The notes under the pieces: generated by a model
What the model saw: the letters and a program-made list of their open reading frames with translations, nothing else
What the model was told of the DNA's origin: nothing
Database searches by the model: none
NCBI RefSeq assembly: GCF_000003815.2
Contig: NC_049984.1
Location: 2,846,781-2,910,780, forward strand
DNA: 64,000 nt
Origin: Branchiostoma floridae
Taxonomy: Eukaryota; Chordata; Leptocardii; Amphioxiformes; Branchiostomatidae
Direction of reading: 5' to 3'
Translations under genes and position numbers: made by a program
Shown here: positions 33,330 to 44,819 of the stretch, piece by piece
Layout: every line of letters begins with the position of its first letter
Numbering within the stretch: position 1 is the stretch's first letter

Positions 33330-33470
33330 GTTATTGATGATATTTTGTTGCACTGTATCTGTATGTAGTTTAGTATCTGTATGTATGTAACTAGTGTAGT
33401 AGCCGTTGCCATACGTTGTATACTGTACAATTGTCGAGCAATAAAGTTCATTCATACATTCATTCATGCT
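33330..33470 (+). mobile_element. LINE-like 3' tail
   Basis: An AT-rich non-coding run ends AATAAAGTTCATTCATACATTCATTCAT. An AATAAA followed by a short (ATTC)n repeat is the usual end of CR1-like LINEs. No RT sequence is attached. Confidence 0.4.
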
Positions 33471-33479
33471 CCTATAGAG

Positions 33480-33815
33480 CCGAGTTTCCAGACTTGGATT
33501 AGGAAGAACCTGTCCAGTTTTTCACACATCCTTGAGTTTTTCTCATGACAACCCTGAATTTGATAATACCGAGGATGATATTGATCTACACCCTGCCATG
33601 GTTTTAGAGAATGGGTGACAAAGGAACAGCAAGCGGACACAAACATTCCCATGCTAATCTGTTCCCTTCCAGACAGAAGAACCTGGCAGGTTTTTCTCAC
33701 CTCCTTGTCTCTTCCTCACGAGCGTCCCATATTTGATGACAATGATTGTCACCCTACGTCTAGAAAATGGGTTAATAGGGAAATGGACAGAGAAGCCACA
33801 TAAATACTCCCACTC
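33480..33815. repeat. Two-unit degenerate tandem repeat, about 180 bp
   Basis: AGAACCTG.C.GGTTTTTC.CAC, then GA.GACAATGAT-like text, AGA.AATGGGT and ACA.ACATTCCCA / ATAAATACTCCCA recur in two units (about 33505 and 33677). Another trace is at about 35285-35330. Confidence 0.6.
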
Positions 33816-33994
33816 AAGGACCTATTAAAGCTATTAAGGGTCTTCCTCCCTGAAGAAAGTTTCAGTCCAAATCGTATCTTAAGGTAACATGAGGTACAGG
33901 TACAGTAATCAGTTACAGAGGTTTAGTTGTCCAGGTCCAGACCTCGACCTGTACAGCTTGACAAAGTAAACAAACAGTGAACAGAACCTTGTGC

Positions 33995-34150
33995 AGAAAA
34001 CCTGTGCTTTTGAGAGAATCCTGTCTATAGTGACCACCTGTCCACAAAGGCCATATTTTATTTGTCCCCTGAGTGGTCTTCTTGGGCAGGTTTGACCTTG
34101 CTTGGTGGTCTTCAGAGTTGGCCTGAGCAAGCCCTGACAACAGCCTGGGT
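33995..34150. repeat. GACCACCTGTCC-type interspersed repeat fragment
   Basis: CTGTCTATAGTGACCACCTG and CCCCTGAGTGGTCTTCTTGG link this with 2045-2235, 51890-52610 and 53107-53180. GCCTGAGCAAGCCCTGACAACAGCCTG next to it is matched near 35220-35250. Confidence 0.6.
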
Positions 34151-34175
34151 TCCTAGTGAATTAGGTGCATAACGT

Positions 34176-34232
34176 AATGTGCACTTGTCCACATAAACCA
34201 GATGTAAGGGTCTATGTGGACAAGTGCACATT
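34176..34232. repeat. Perfect 20 bp inverted repeat hairpin
   Basis: AATGTGCACTTGTCCACATA (34176-34195) and its exact complement (34213-34232), separated by 17 bp. Confidence 0.9.
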
Positions 34233-34998
34233 ATTAGATAAGTCACAAAGTATTATCCCAACTTCCCCACATTGACAGACGAACAGAAAGCTACTTTTCT
34301 CTTGAAATTGCAGAACCCACAAATTCTAGAAAATGTGGGGCTTTTCGTCTCCCTCTGCTTCCAAAAAAGAAGTCAAACCCAACCTGTTTAGAAATAGCCA
34401 ACACTAGTATTAGATTAGAATATTATTTATGGCTGTCCATTGTCACTATGTGTATACCATGTACATGTACTTGCAATTAGCCCTCGGGCACGAACTTGCA
34501 ATTAGCCCATGGCTACTTCCCCTCAGCCAATGAGGAGCCCCCATTTTCTGTTGATATATCCACATAGTATGGTGCTATGAAAAAAAGTGTGCTGCTATTT
34601 CATGCAAATGAGGGGAAAACTATGGTGTTATCAAGAAAACAGGGGTGATATCTGCCTGAAAACTAGGAGTGATATACGCATGTGACCCGTTCTGACCAAT
34701 CCTCGCTTACCTTTGAGACCTTCTTCTGGGACCAGAATAGTGTCATGTGATAACTGACCAATCCTATGCTTGACTTCTAATTGCCAGAGGAATATGAGCA
34801 GACTTTCTGTCTGTCCAGGCATCTTGCCCAGGAAGGTCTTGACAAGATTAATGACCGTGTGTTGTTACAGCCTGACACTCTGTCACAGCTTTTCAAGCAA
34901 TAACAAGAAAGATTGTGGACTTTTAGGACAAAATAAAGTAACATTTTGTAAAGCTGATGAACTAGAAAAGCTTCGGGGAAGTATGCCATGGGCTAAGT

Positions 34999-35164
34999 TA
35001 GTTACCCCATGGCCTTGGGCTCGTTTTCTGTGTATATCGCCAGGCCCGACATCTCGGGGATTTCTAGTCTCCCCTCGGGCTTCGCCCTCGGGGAGACTAG
35101 AAACCCCTCGGTGGGCGGGCCTGGCGATATACACAGAAAACTCGCCCCGCCCATGGGGTAACTA
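34999..35164. mobile_element. 166 bp near-perfect palindrome, fold-back MITE-like
   Basis: The left arm starts TAGTTACCCCATGG and the right arm ends CCATGGGGTAACTA. Pairing continues through CTGTGTATATCGCCAGGC and TTTCTAGTCTCCCCTCGGG to a very short centre near 35080. A small central GGGCTTCGCCC hairpin remains. It lies between GTGCATAA / TATGCAC-bearing repeat copies. Confidence 0.85.
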
Positions 35165-35583
35165 TTACATAAACTTCCAATTATGCACCTAATCAATTCA
35201 CTTTTCCAGCCTTCAGAGTTGGCCCGAGCAGGCCCTAGCAACAGCCTGTGGTCCTAGTTAGCACAGCCCCTAGTTAGTGCACCCATCCAGACAGATGAAC
35301 CTGTGCAGGGTTTTCACACCTCAGATCTTGTCTGTGGATTTGGTGTGAAGTGGAGTAGCCCAGCAGGAGGGAGGGGGGGTAGTGAAACACCACCCTGTGT
35401 TCCAGGAAGACTTGTTTACTCTGCCTGCTCGTCCATCATCACCATGGTGACAGTTGTTTGTTTGTCAGCTGGTTCCTGTCCTGGCCCATGTGAGGTTGAT
35501 AAGAGGGAGACCTGTACCACAGATGGTGGGGATGCACTTGTTGTGGGATGGCAGGAGGGGCAGATGTCAAGGCTGGCTATAGA

Positions 35584-35721
35584 TAGCCTGGATACCAGAC
35601 CCCAGCTCAACCTCTATCACTACTATGTCTATAGCCTTTGTAGTATAGGCTAGGCAGCCTGCACTATAGATGTACTCCAAGGGCTAGGATGTGTAGCTAG
35701 CTAGCTTGGTGTCCAGACTAG
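35584..35721. mobile_element. MITE, TAGCCTGG group
   Basis: Starts TAGCCTGGATACCAGACC and ends TGTCCAGACTA. The left end with CCCAGCTC matches the right end of the 60826-60889 element in inverse orientation. The interior repeats TATAG(C/T) words. Confidence 0.55.
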
Positions 35722-36640
35722 TGTGGATCCACTGGATTGGCTCCCTGTATGACAAATCCCCGATGTGCTTATCTAAGGTCCTGGGGACGACCTGTCTTGG
35801 CTGCCGAACAAATTCTCTGTGGGCCCAAGGAGCTTTTATCAGGCCCTGGCTGAAAGTCTGGTTTTCCAGGGTTTCCTTCTGACAGACCTTTTTCTTTTTC
35901 AGGGTAGAATCTTTTGCACCCAGTGGAAGTTTTATATGGTAGGACTAGGAGTTCAATAATAAGCCAACCACAGAATTTGTGGATTTGTCAGAAATTTGCC
36001 ATGTCAGTCACAGTTCAAATAAAGATGGTATCAAACACCATAATTACTTCATGAAGGACTCTTGTTCTAGATTGTGAATGGTTAAAAAATATGAACTTTT
36101 ATCCTGTATAGAAACAAAGAGTGCACAAACAGCGATGCACTTGTTGCAGCATGCCAGCCAAGGGGGACAGCTCAAATTGCCAGTAGGTAGTCAAATGAAT
36201 GTGAACAACACAGGCTTTCTTTTCAACTTGACTTGTTGAAGTCCAGCTGTCAATATTAGAAAATTCCACGTTTGCGTGACAGCTAGGTTTTCAGGAAAGA
36301 CACGCAATTAAGCAGAAACCAAAATAGAAAACTCGGAGGTACACTGCAAGCGTAGACCGCCATCAAAGGCTTCCACAGCAATCTAGGAAACATTTTCAGT
36401 CCTGTAGGAATTGGAGCATATTTCCTGAAATTTATGATGTCTCAAAGTTGGCTTTCGGACCAATAAGCCAGAAGAGTGACTGAAAGCTTATGGACTATTT
36501 TAGCAGGGTTTGAAATGATCGTCGGTTGCGTGAAAAATAGCCTATTTAGATCACACTTATACTATAGTGTGTTTTTCTCCCTTTTCACACACTGCCAATA
36601 AAAGGACAAATTCAATAATTGAGAAGTCAGAAAGTCAAGC
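35722..36640. other. Gene-free stretch
   Basis: No repeat or coding structure seen. Confidence 0.4.
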
Positions 36641-36649
36641 TGGCAGGTC

Positions 36650-38345
36650 CATGCTTCTCCCTATCTTTGTGATATGTTTTATTTTTATCTTGTCCTAAGT
36701 GGAGCCTTGTGTATACATGCCAGTGATGTAGTTAGGCTAATTCATGCTGATTTTACCCCTCCATTGCCATCTATATGCGCTACAGATAAATAAGGAAGAA
36801 GTTGAATCTTGTGAGAGTCTGACAGACACGTTGCCTACGCTAATTCCTATCACTGGCAGGTGTAGACCCTGCCTTCTTTGATATCTGTTTAGATTTTATT
36901 AGATGCTATTCTGTCTCCCACTTTGTCTAAGTAAAGCTTGGGAGAAAAGAAAAAGAGATGACATAAAATGGAAGAGAACCAGTCAGGAAGTCAAGTTGGC
37001 AGGTCCATTCTTCATCCTATCTTTGCTGGTATCTTTGATTTATTAGTCCTAAGTGGAGCCTGGTGTATACATCCCTGTGATGTATTGAGGCTAAGAAAAC
37101 CAGTCAGAAAGTCAGTTCGCCTAGGCTGACTCCCATCTTCATCTTCGATGGTATTATTTATTTAGTCCTAAGTGAAGCCTGTTGTAGACCATTTCAACAT
37201 GATTGTGATTTAGTAGATGCTGATTTTTCTAAAAAAGAAGTCAACCTCTCTATTGCGCACTTATAGTCTACTGAAGACTGGACTGCCAAGGAAGAAGAAG
37301 AAGAAGATTTTTCTATCTTTTCATCCATGAAGGGCTTGGGAAAAAGTATAAGAGATTATGACTTTGACTTTATAAAACAATATGGAAGAGAACCTGTTAA
37401 AAAATAAACTTGGTACCTTTACTCTTCACCCTATCTTCGCTGATATCTTTGATTTATTTGGTTCTAACTGGATCCCTGTGTAGTAGACCCAGCCATCAAG
37501 CCTGTGATGTGTTTAGGATAATTGATGCTGATTTCTCTCATCCATTGCTATTTATATGTGCTAGGGAAAAAAAGAGGAAGAAGTTGAAATTTGTAAGAGT
37601 TGTTGCATAGGCTGATCTTTTATTTATCTAGTCCTTAGAGGAGCCTTGTGTTGACGCTTTCTACATGATTGAGACTTATTTAGATGCTGATTTTTCTCCC
37701 ACTTCATCTATGAAGGGCTTGGTTAAAAAAGTGTAAGAGATTATACAACAATACAGAAGAGAACACCTCTACTCTTCACCCTATTTGGTTCTAAGTGGAT
37801 CCCTGTGTAGTAGACCTAGCCATCATGCCTGTGATGTGTTTAGGCTAATTGATGCTGACTTTCCTCAGCCTACATATCTGTGATGTGTTAAGGCTAAATT
37901 GATGCTGATTTTCTACATTTCTACAGGGAAAAAAAGGAATAAGTTGAACAATTTGTAAGAGAACCAGTCAGAAATTTTCGAAAGTCAGGTTGTCTAGGCC
38001 GATTCCAACTGGCCGATTCCCATCCCCAATCTTCAATGATATCTTTTATTTATTTCGTCCTAAGTGGATCCCTGTGAAGTGGACCCCACCACCATGCCTG
38101 TGATGTGTTTAGGCCAAATTGATGCTGATTTTCCCCATCCATAGCCATCTATATTGGTGCTAGGGAAAAATGCGAAGAAGTTGAACAATTTGTAAGAAAA
38201 CCAGTCAGAAAGTCAGGCTGCCTTGGCTGATTCCTGTTTGATGGTATCTTTTATTTATTTCGTCCTAAGTGGATCCCTGTGTAGTGGACCCCACCACCAG
38301 GCCTGTGATGTGTTTAGGCTAATTGATGCTGAGTTTTTCTCACAC
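36650..38345. repeat. Degenerate tandem array, about 1.7 kb, units of about 120-270 bp
   Basis: TCCTAAGTGGA(G/T)CC.TGTG, CCTGTGATGTGTTTAGGCTAATTGATGCTGA, CCATC.AT and GAAGAAGTTGAA recur near 36697, 37046, 37163, 37458, 37627, 37786, 38054 and 38263. Units are of unequal length and strongly diverged, so the array is old. Confidence 0.8.
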
Positions 38346-39475
38346 AACATCCATCCCCACCTATGCTAATCCTGCACCAGCATGCCACTCTGCCGGCCAG
38401 ATGGCCACAGGCAACAGGTTGTTCAGTTCCCAGGCTCACCACCATCCTGACCATATGGTCCCCTCCGATGAGTTATGGCCGCATTGTTATAGACCTGGTA
38501 ATCAGATGCCAACAACCATGGGAAAGTTTGGTACCACCCTCCCAGAGGAACAGGTCCCTGGAAACCCCCATGGGGATCCTTCCAGTGTTCATGCCAGCAC
38601 TTGGCTCCTTGTCATGTAGATTTGGCGAAATCCTATAAACACGCGTCCCTTTGTCAATGCAAGGTCTGTAAAAAATGCCTTTTTATTCTGAAAGGTCAGT
38701 TTTCAAGGTGACAGATAAAAAGTGGAGTATTATCAAGTCCAAAGAGAAGCGTAACTAATTGCAGGTTCCAAACACGTGCCCTAGTGTGTTGATGCAAAGT
38801 CATCAAATACTCTTTTTCTCTGTGAACATAAATCTTTCAGCAGTTTGTGCCTTTTTTCGAGCTGCTAGATGAACTACAGTATAAACTGTTAATTGCTGAT
38901 CCTAAGCATGTGTCCCTCAGCTCTTGAAAAAATGCCAATTTTCATGTAAAATGATGGAAAATATTTCAAAAGATGAGACAAAAAGAGGAGCATGAAGAGA
39001 TGCTTGGTTGCCATAGTAACTGGCTCTTCACCACTTGTTTGTGTACTCAATCTCACTTAGATGGACTAAATGGACATTTGTTGACACAGTGCTGATTGGC
39101 CAATGGCATTGTTCTCAACTAGACTTGCCTTTGGATTGAATGAAAGAGCGCCACTGAGAAAGTCTGGTATTTGAATAGGCTAAAGTGTGTATATGTATAT
39201 GTATGGTGATTGCAGAAAAATATACGCACACTGACACACACTTAAACACAGACAAACATACATGCCCCAGCCCCCCTCTCCCAGAAAAATTCACTCCCTC
39301 CAGCTGCAGGTGAACTAACAGGTTACATCACAATGTTCCTGCACCCTTTTAGCCTGACTCTCACCCTAACCCTAACTTTGATAGGGGTTTCCAAATGCAG
39401 ATGTGTCTGAACACAGAACTATCAATGTCACATGAAGTAACTGTTCCTTTACCAATGACACAGGATAGTATCTAA
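38346..39475. other. Gene-free stretch with an X-box site and a short telomere-like word
   Basis: GTTGCCATAGTAAC at 39007-39020 fits the RFX X-box pattern exactly. CACCCTAACCCTAAC near 39362-39376 is only about two telomere units long. ORFs at 38323-38638 lack motifs. Confidence 0.4.
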
Positions 39476-39477
39476 GT

Positions 39478-39588
39478 TGGCCAAGGAGTGTACATAATGT
39501 AGTTGACCATGGCGTGCAGGTGGCTGGTGACACACTTTTGCCAGCTTTGATACTATCTTATGGTACCAGTAAATCTGCCTGGAGATTA
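39478..39588. mobile_element. Right part of a CCAAGCAGATC-type MITE
   Basis: TTTTGCCAGCTTTGATACTATCTTATG and terminal AATCTGCCTGGAGATTA correspond to the right half of the element at 17107-17278. The left end was not found. Confidence 0.55.
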
Positions 39589-39839
39589 ACTATCCCTGCC
39601 AACTCTGCTTGTGACATGTCACGCTAACAAGACTTGTTCAACCAAGGAGGTTCAAGTCAACAGATAACCCCATCACCCTCAGGCAGACACCTCGTCCTCT
39701 TAGGTTTCTTCCAGGCACCTTTGTTGTCCTTTCCTCTCAACAGATTTTTTTCTGGAGACCTGAAAAGTTGACCAGAGTCCCACAGCCTGGTTATCCTGGT
39801 ACACTGCCCAGGAGCTGGTTCTGAAGTGCCAAGGACACT

Positions 39840-40490
39840 CATTGGAAGTACAAATCTCTGGACAAATCCCTGATGACAGACAACGAACATCAGGATGGTG
39901 TGCAGGAGGAAGGAAGGAAGTGTCTACTAGATAATATGGTAAAACATCTCTGTTTTATGTAGAAATATTAAAGATGGTCTGAGACATGTTCTAGATCTGG
40001 CTACATTGACCAAAAGGTCTCTTTTGATTTGAGGTGCAGATCTCCGGATAATCCCTGACAACAGAAGAGGTACATGGTGCTGAGGGAGAGGGGTGGAGGT
40101 TGTTCAGAAAGAAGAGGGAATCATATGTGATTTAACTATCTCTGTTTTAGGTGGAGATGAAAAAGTTGGCCTGAGACGTGTTCTACAGCGCAATTGAACA
40201 ATTGGCCACACTGAACAGCAGCCTCTTCTAAAGCACAAATGTCTGGACAAATCCCTGACGACAGATGAGGAACATGGTGGTGGGGGTGGGGGGGATTAAG
40301 AAAGAAAGAGGGAACGAAATGTAGATCATGATTAAAAAATGTCTGATTTTTGTGGAAACGAAAATGTTTGACTGAGACATATTCTATCCCAATACATAAT
40401 CTGCACTGACCAGGAGACTGTTCTAATTTATAAAAGTACAAATCTCTGGATAATTCTGTGATGACAGATGACAAATATCAGGTAGTTAGG
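39840..40490. repeat. Four-unit degenerate tandem array, about 190-210 bp period
   Basis: A(A/G)ATCTCTGGACAAATCCCTGATGACAG-like heads at about 39853, 40040, 40228 and 40441, each followed by AGGAA/CAT, AGAGGGAA, a T/A-rich block and CTGAGACATGTTCTA. Confidence 0.75.
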
Positions 40491-40630
40491 CGGAAATACT
40501 GGAAGAGAAGCTAAGAACTTGGAGAAACACCATTGGGAGGAAAAAAGACTGTGACTTGCCAGCAAGAATGTCATAATTCACTACCTTATTCTGTGACAGT
40601 GTTTTGATGAATGCATTCTTTCTGTTTAAT

Positions 40631-40746
40631 AGGGAGGTAAAAGGCAGTGGAAGGAGAGGGTTGGGCTCTGCTTTCCAATACCGTACCTAGACACAGTGGA
40701 TAACAATCCACTGCCCCTACGCCATTAAAAAAGCTATGGGACTACC
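40631..40746 (+). mobile_element. SINE 3' part, 5'-truncated
   Basis: AGGCAGTGGAAGGAGAGGG, GACACAGTGGATAACAA, CCACTGCCCC and AAAAAGCTATGGGACTA match the tail of the minus-strand SINE at 59913-60152. No tRNA head is present. Confidence 0.65.
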
Positions 40747-41110
40747 ATGGCATCTAGCCTGAGTCCTCATCTAGACATTTTACGAGCTTGGGAAAAACTT
40801 TCCATGAATTTCAGAATTTCGTAATGTTCATACCAGAGTTCCTGCTATCTCTATCAGGGAGTCCCTGTGGTGGTTTAACTTGCCAAAAAGCTTTGCGCAA
40901 CGATCCCCTAATCTAGTCGGCACTCCTGCCCTTGTTAGTCTTAATTCTGCGTCTTTAAGATGAAAGACAACTTGTAGGAAATTTTAAAGGGACAACAAAG
41001 ATGGAGGAAATGAAAAACAGACGGTTTAGGGTAACTTCTAAGGAAACAGGTGCAGCACTGGTGGTATCTTTGCAAAGTACCGGAAATGTACAAGAGAAGC
41101 ATTTCAATCT

Positions 41111-41227
41111 TAGTCTGAGTACCATCCTCTGAGTGACCGCTGGCTCACTACTTTCGCTTGCTTACCACGGATTTAGCAAGCGAAATTAGTGAGCCAGCAG
41201 TCATTATGGAGGATGGTACTCAGGCTA
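41111..41227. mobile_element. MITE, TAGTCTGAGTACCATCC termini
   Basis: Left TAGTCTGAGTACCATCCTC pairs with right GAGGATGGTACTCAGGCTA. Inner CTGGCTCACTA.TTTCGCTTGC pairs with GCAAGCGAAATTAGTGAGCCAG. 117 bp, folding back over nearly its whole length. Confidence 0.85.
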
Positions 41228-43040
41228 TTTCAATCTCTACAACTGGATAAAAATTGGAGATTTGCTTCCAGATGTTTCAAGTGACATCCCTAACTCTTCT
41301 TCAGCATCACTAGAATGAATTGGCAGGGTTGTTCAATACAAGTATGTATACTTCTGATAGACTACATGTATTTTTCCTTCCACACAAAAAACAGTCCACT
41401 GTTTGTCACTGATAACCAAGGACGTCCTTGTTTAATATAACGCATCCAGTTCTTGAGGTGACCTAGCATATTAGTGGCTACTATCATCACTTATTGATAG
41501 CCAAACTTCCTTTACAGGACAATCAAAGACAACCTGAAAAAAAATCCCCGATATGAATCAAGAGGCACATAATGAGCGTAGAATGGACAACAGAACTTTG
41601 TACATCTTTCTAGGCAACAGGTGCAAGTTACAACATACAAGTCTGAAAGGTCTTTGGTCTTGGTGTGTTCTTGTTTACGACTGCTATTCTTTCCCACAAA
41701 ATTACAGAATATTATCATTATAAACCCAGGGTCAAAGCTGACCTGAATTCTAATCTATCACTGAATTCCAAACCAAGAGGCAGAAATCCTTTTACTACCA
41801 CCTGAACAGTCATAAATTCCTTCAGTACAGGATGAGAGGCACATCCTGGGAGGAATTCCGACAAGGATTACGCGGCACCGAGCGAAGACTTGGTGCAGCA
41901 CTCCTTTGTGGGGAAACAGGTGCAGCCTTTGGCCAAGTCCCTCCCTCCCCTCACACACAAACGACACGCACACAACAAGGCCACTTGTGCTGCACTGGTG
42001 CCAGGCCAATGACAAATCAGGCTGACAGAATTCCATGACAATGGTCCCCCATCGGGTGGTTGTAGAGAGCTGTGTCCCCTTGCTGTGAGGGAACCCTGCA
42101 TTAGCCTAACAGTACTGGCCTGCATCACAAAGGGACCAGCCAAGGGAAACCCTTGTCCATGGAGCCTGGATCTGGATATAATTGATTCGGGACAATGCCG
42201 TCAGAGTGTGGGAAAATTCGGCGGACAATGGACGAAATTACGATAATGTATGCCGGGTGGATATTGGATGTGGGGGAATTGTAAGGCGGACCAATTGTCC
42301 ATAACCACGAAAGCTTCTTTGTGGCACAATAATGCGGAATGACCGAACACCTATTACATGTTTAATGCAAGATTTTACGATCATTCATGACATTTTGGAC
42401 AGATTCCCGACAACCCAACCACCTGTTCTGACTTTATCATCCTTCTAAGACTCCAAACACTTAATCAACCAAAACCAGGCCATGAAACTACAAAGCCAAA
42501 CGCCAAACTTGATCAAATTACGAGCGTGGCCGCTGGGTCAAGTGAGTGGTGAAACCTGCCTGATGCGGATCCTAAGTTGGAATCCAAACAAAGACCTGAC
42601 AGTGAAGAATGTATCTGCACAGCGGGGTACCCAGGCTGCGTTTAGTTCAACTACAGGAGCCAAACGAAAAATGGGCTGGTCGCTCGAAAAATGAGCCAAG
42701 TCAAGCCTGGAGTGATTGAATACTGCCAGAACTGATTGTTCAACTACCATCACCTGCTACTTACTCCGTGTTTGGCTGCAAATTTGGACATTTGTTCCTT
42801 TGTGTTGTTGAGACAATGCCAAATCTCTCACAATGTGAATTGTATAACCATGATAATATCAAGTTACCTGCTTTTGTGATCATATCAGTGGAAAAGTGCA
42901 TGTAAGCATCTTTCTTGAAGAATGACTAGTGTATTGCCCAAAGAAAGTCTTTGAACACTATTCTGCCAACAGCTTCAGTTTATTCAGTAAATAAAGTTTT
43001 GGGAGCATTGATGGGTGAGTAGGGAATCTCCAGAAGTTGC
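41228..43040. other. Gene-free stretch up to the assembly gap
   Basis: No coding signature; ORFs up to 92 aa lack motifs. 42180-42380 is a TE-free block with CpG-containing and ATTA-containing words that could be regulatory. Confidence 0.4.
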
Positions 43041-43952
43041 NNNNNNNNNNNNNNNNNNNNNNNNNNNNNNNNNNNNNNNNNNNNNNNNNNNNNNNNNNNN
43101 NNNNNNNNNNNNNNNNNNNNNNNNNNNNNNNNNNNNNNNNNNNNNNNNNNNNNNNNNNNNNNNNNNNNNNNNNNNNNNNNNNNNNNNNNNNNNNNNNNNN
43201 NNNNNNNNNNNNNNNNNNNNNNNNNNNNNNNNNNNNNNNNNNNNNNNNNNNNNNNNNNNNNNNNNNNNNNNNNNNNNNNNNNNNNNNNNNNNNNNNNNNN
43301 NNNNNNNNNNNNNNNNNNNNNNNNNNNNNNNNNNNNNNNNNNNNNNNNNNNNNNNNNNNNNNNNNNNNNNNNNNNNNNNNNNNNNNNNNNNNNNNNNNNN
43401 NNNNNNNNNNNNNNNNNNNNNNNNNNNNNNNNNNNNNNNNNNNNNNNNNNNNNNNNNNNNNNNNNNNNNNNNNNNNNNNNNNNNNNNNNNNNNNNNNNNN
43501 NNNNNNNNNNNNNNNNNNNNNNNNNNNNNNNNNNNNNNNNNNNNNNNNNNNNNNNNNNNNNNNNNNNNNNNNNNNNNNNNNNNNNNNNNNNNNNNNNNNN
43601 NNNNNNNNNNNNNNNNNNNNNNNNNNNNNNNNNNNNNNNNNNNNNNNNNNNNNNNNNNNNNNNNNNNNNNNNNNNNNNNNNNNNNNNNNNNNNNNNNNNN
43701 NNNNNNNNNNNNNNNNNNNNNNNNNNNNNNNNNNNNNNNNNNNNNNNNNNNNNNNNNNNNNNNNNNNNNNNNNNNNNNNNNNNNNNNNNNNNNNNNNNNN
43801 NNNNNNNNNNNNNNNNNNNNNNNNNNNNNNNNNNNNNNNNNNNNNNNNNNNNNNNNNNNNNNNNNNNNNNNNNNNNNNNNNNNNNNNNNNNNNNNNNNNN
43901 NNNNNNNNNNNNNNNNNNNNNNNNNNNNNNNNNNNNNNNNNNNNNNNNNNNN
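43041..43952. other. Assembly gap, 912 N
   Basis: All bases are N. ORFs spanning it (320-362 aa of X) are artefacts. The tandem arrays just to the right suggest that repeats may have prevented closure. Confidence 1.
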
Positions 43953-44029
43953 CAAAAATAAGAACTCTTCTGCTTAAGAAGACTAAGCATCGTAAGCATA
44001 CTAATTACACGTGTGAGCAAAAATGAATC

Positions 44030-44650
44030 GTACAACCCCCTTCCCTGCAAGAATGGACTCAAGTGCACCCAATGTAGAAGGGTAAGATAGACCAGTCCAA
44101 AAACACTTCCGCTAAGAAATGGAATTTTGAATCATCAGCCGTCCAAAACTGAATTTGAAAGAAATCCCCCCCCCCCTTTGCAAGAATGGACTCTACCTGT
44201 TATACCCCTGTGCAAAGTGGAGCGATCCAAAAATACATCCGCTAAAATAGGACTTTGACATAATCACCAAAGTCCAGAAATACATGGCCTTTTCTATAAT
44301 AAGCAACCCAGTCCAAAACTGAATTTTTTTAATAGTCCCCTGTGCATGAATGGTCTCATCCATATTACATCAGGCTTGCTGATTGGCTGCCGAATCCTCA
44401 GGTACAGTCTTCAGGTGGGGTCAAGTTCCATTCAACAAATGGAATTCGGAATCATCACCCATGTCCAAAAATGAATTTTTTAAAAATCCCCCCTATGTGC
44501 AAAAATGGACTGTCCCAGCAGTAGCCTTATGTCAAGTGGATCAGTGCAAAAACACTTCCGCTAAAAAAAGCATTGGCATTATCACCAAAGTCTTAAAGTA
44601 AATTTTAAAAAACACCCCCTGACCAACAATGGACTCTTCCAGCAAAATAA
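44030..44650. repeat. Degenerate tandem array, about 130-165 bp units
   Basis: AAGAATGGACTC-like words at about 44050, 44183, 44347, 44500 and 44626, with CAAAAACACTTCCGCTAA and AATCATCA..CC..GTCCAAAA between them. A poly-C run occurs near 44167-44176. Confidence 0.75.
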
Positions 44651-44819
44651 CCTTGCTCATTGGCTAATAATTAATTAGATTTACCTTGTCCCCCCAACCA
44701 CCTGGAGGAACATGGACTAGGTAGGTATGTAGATGATTGGATCTACCAGAAACACCTGTGGCTTCCAGAATGACCTAGAGGTCATTGACCTCGGCACTTC
44801 CACCTCACAAATCCAAAAT
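44651..44819. other. Short spacer between two tandem arrays
   Basis: Contains CCCCCCAACCACC and AGGTCATTGACCT; nothing repeated was recognised. Confidence 0.35.

Noticed and set aside
39360-39378. CCCTAACCCTAA telomere-like word
   Set aside because: Only about two units; no extended telomeric array.
42980-44068. Long ORFs of 320-362 aa across the gap
   Set aside because: They consist almost entirely of X from the N run and carry no sequence information.
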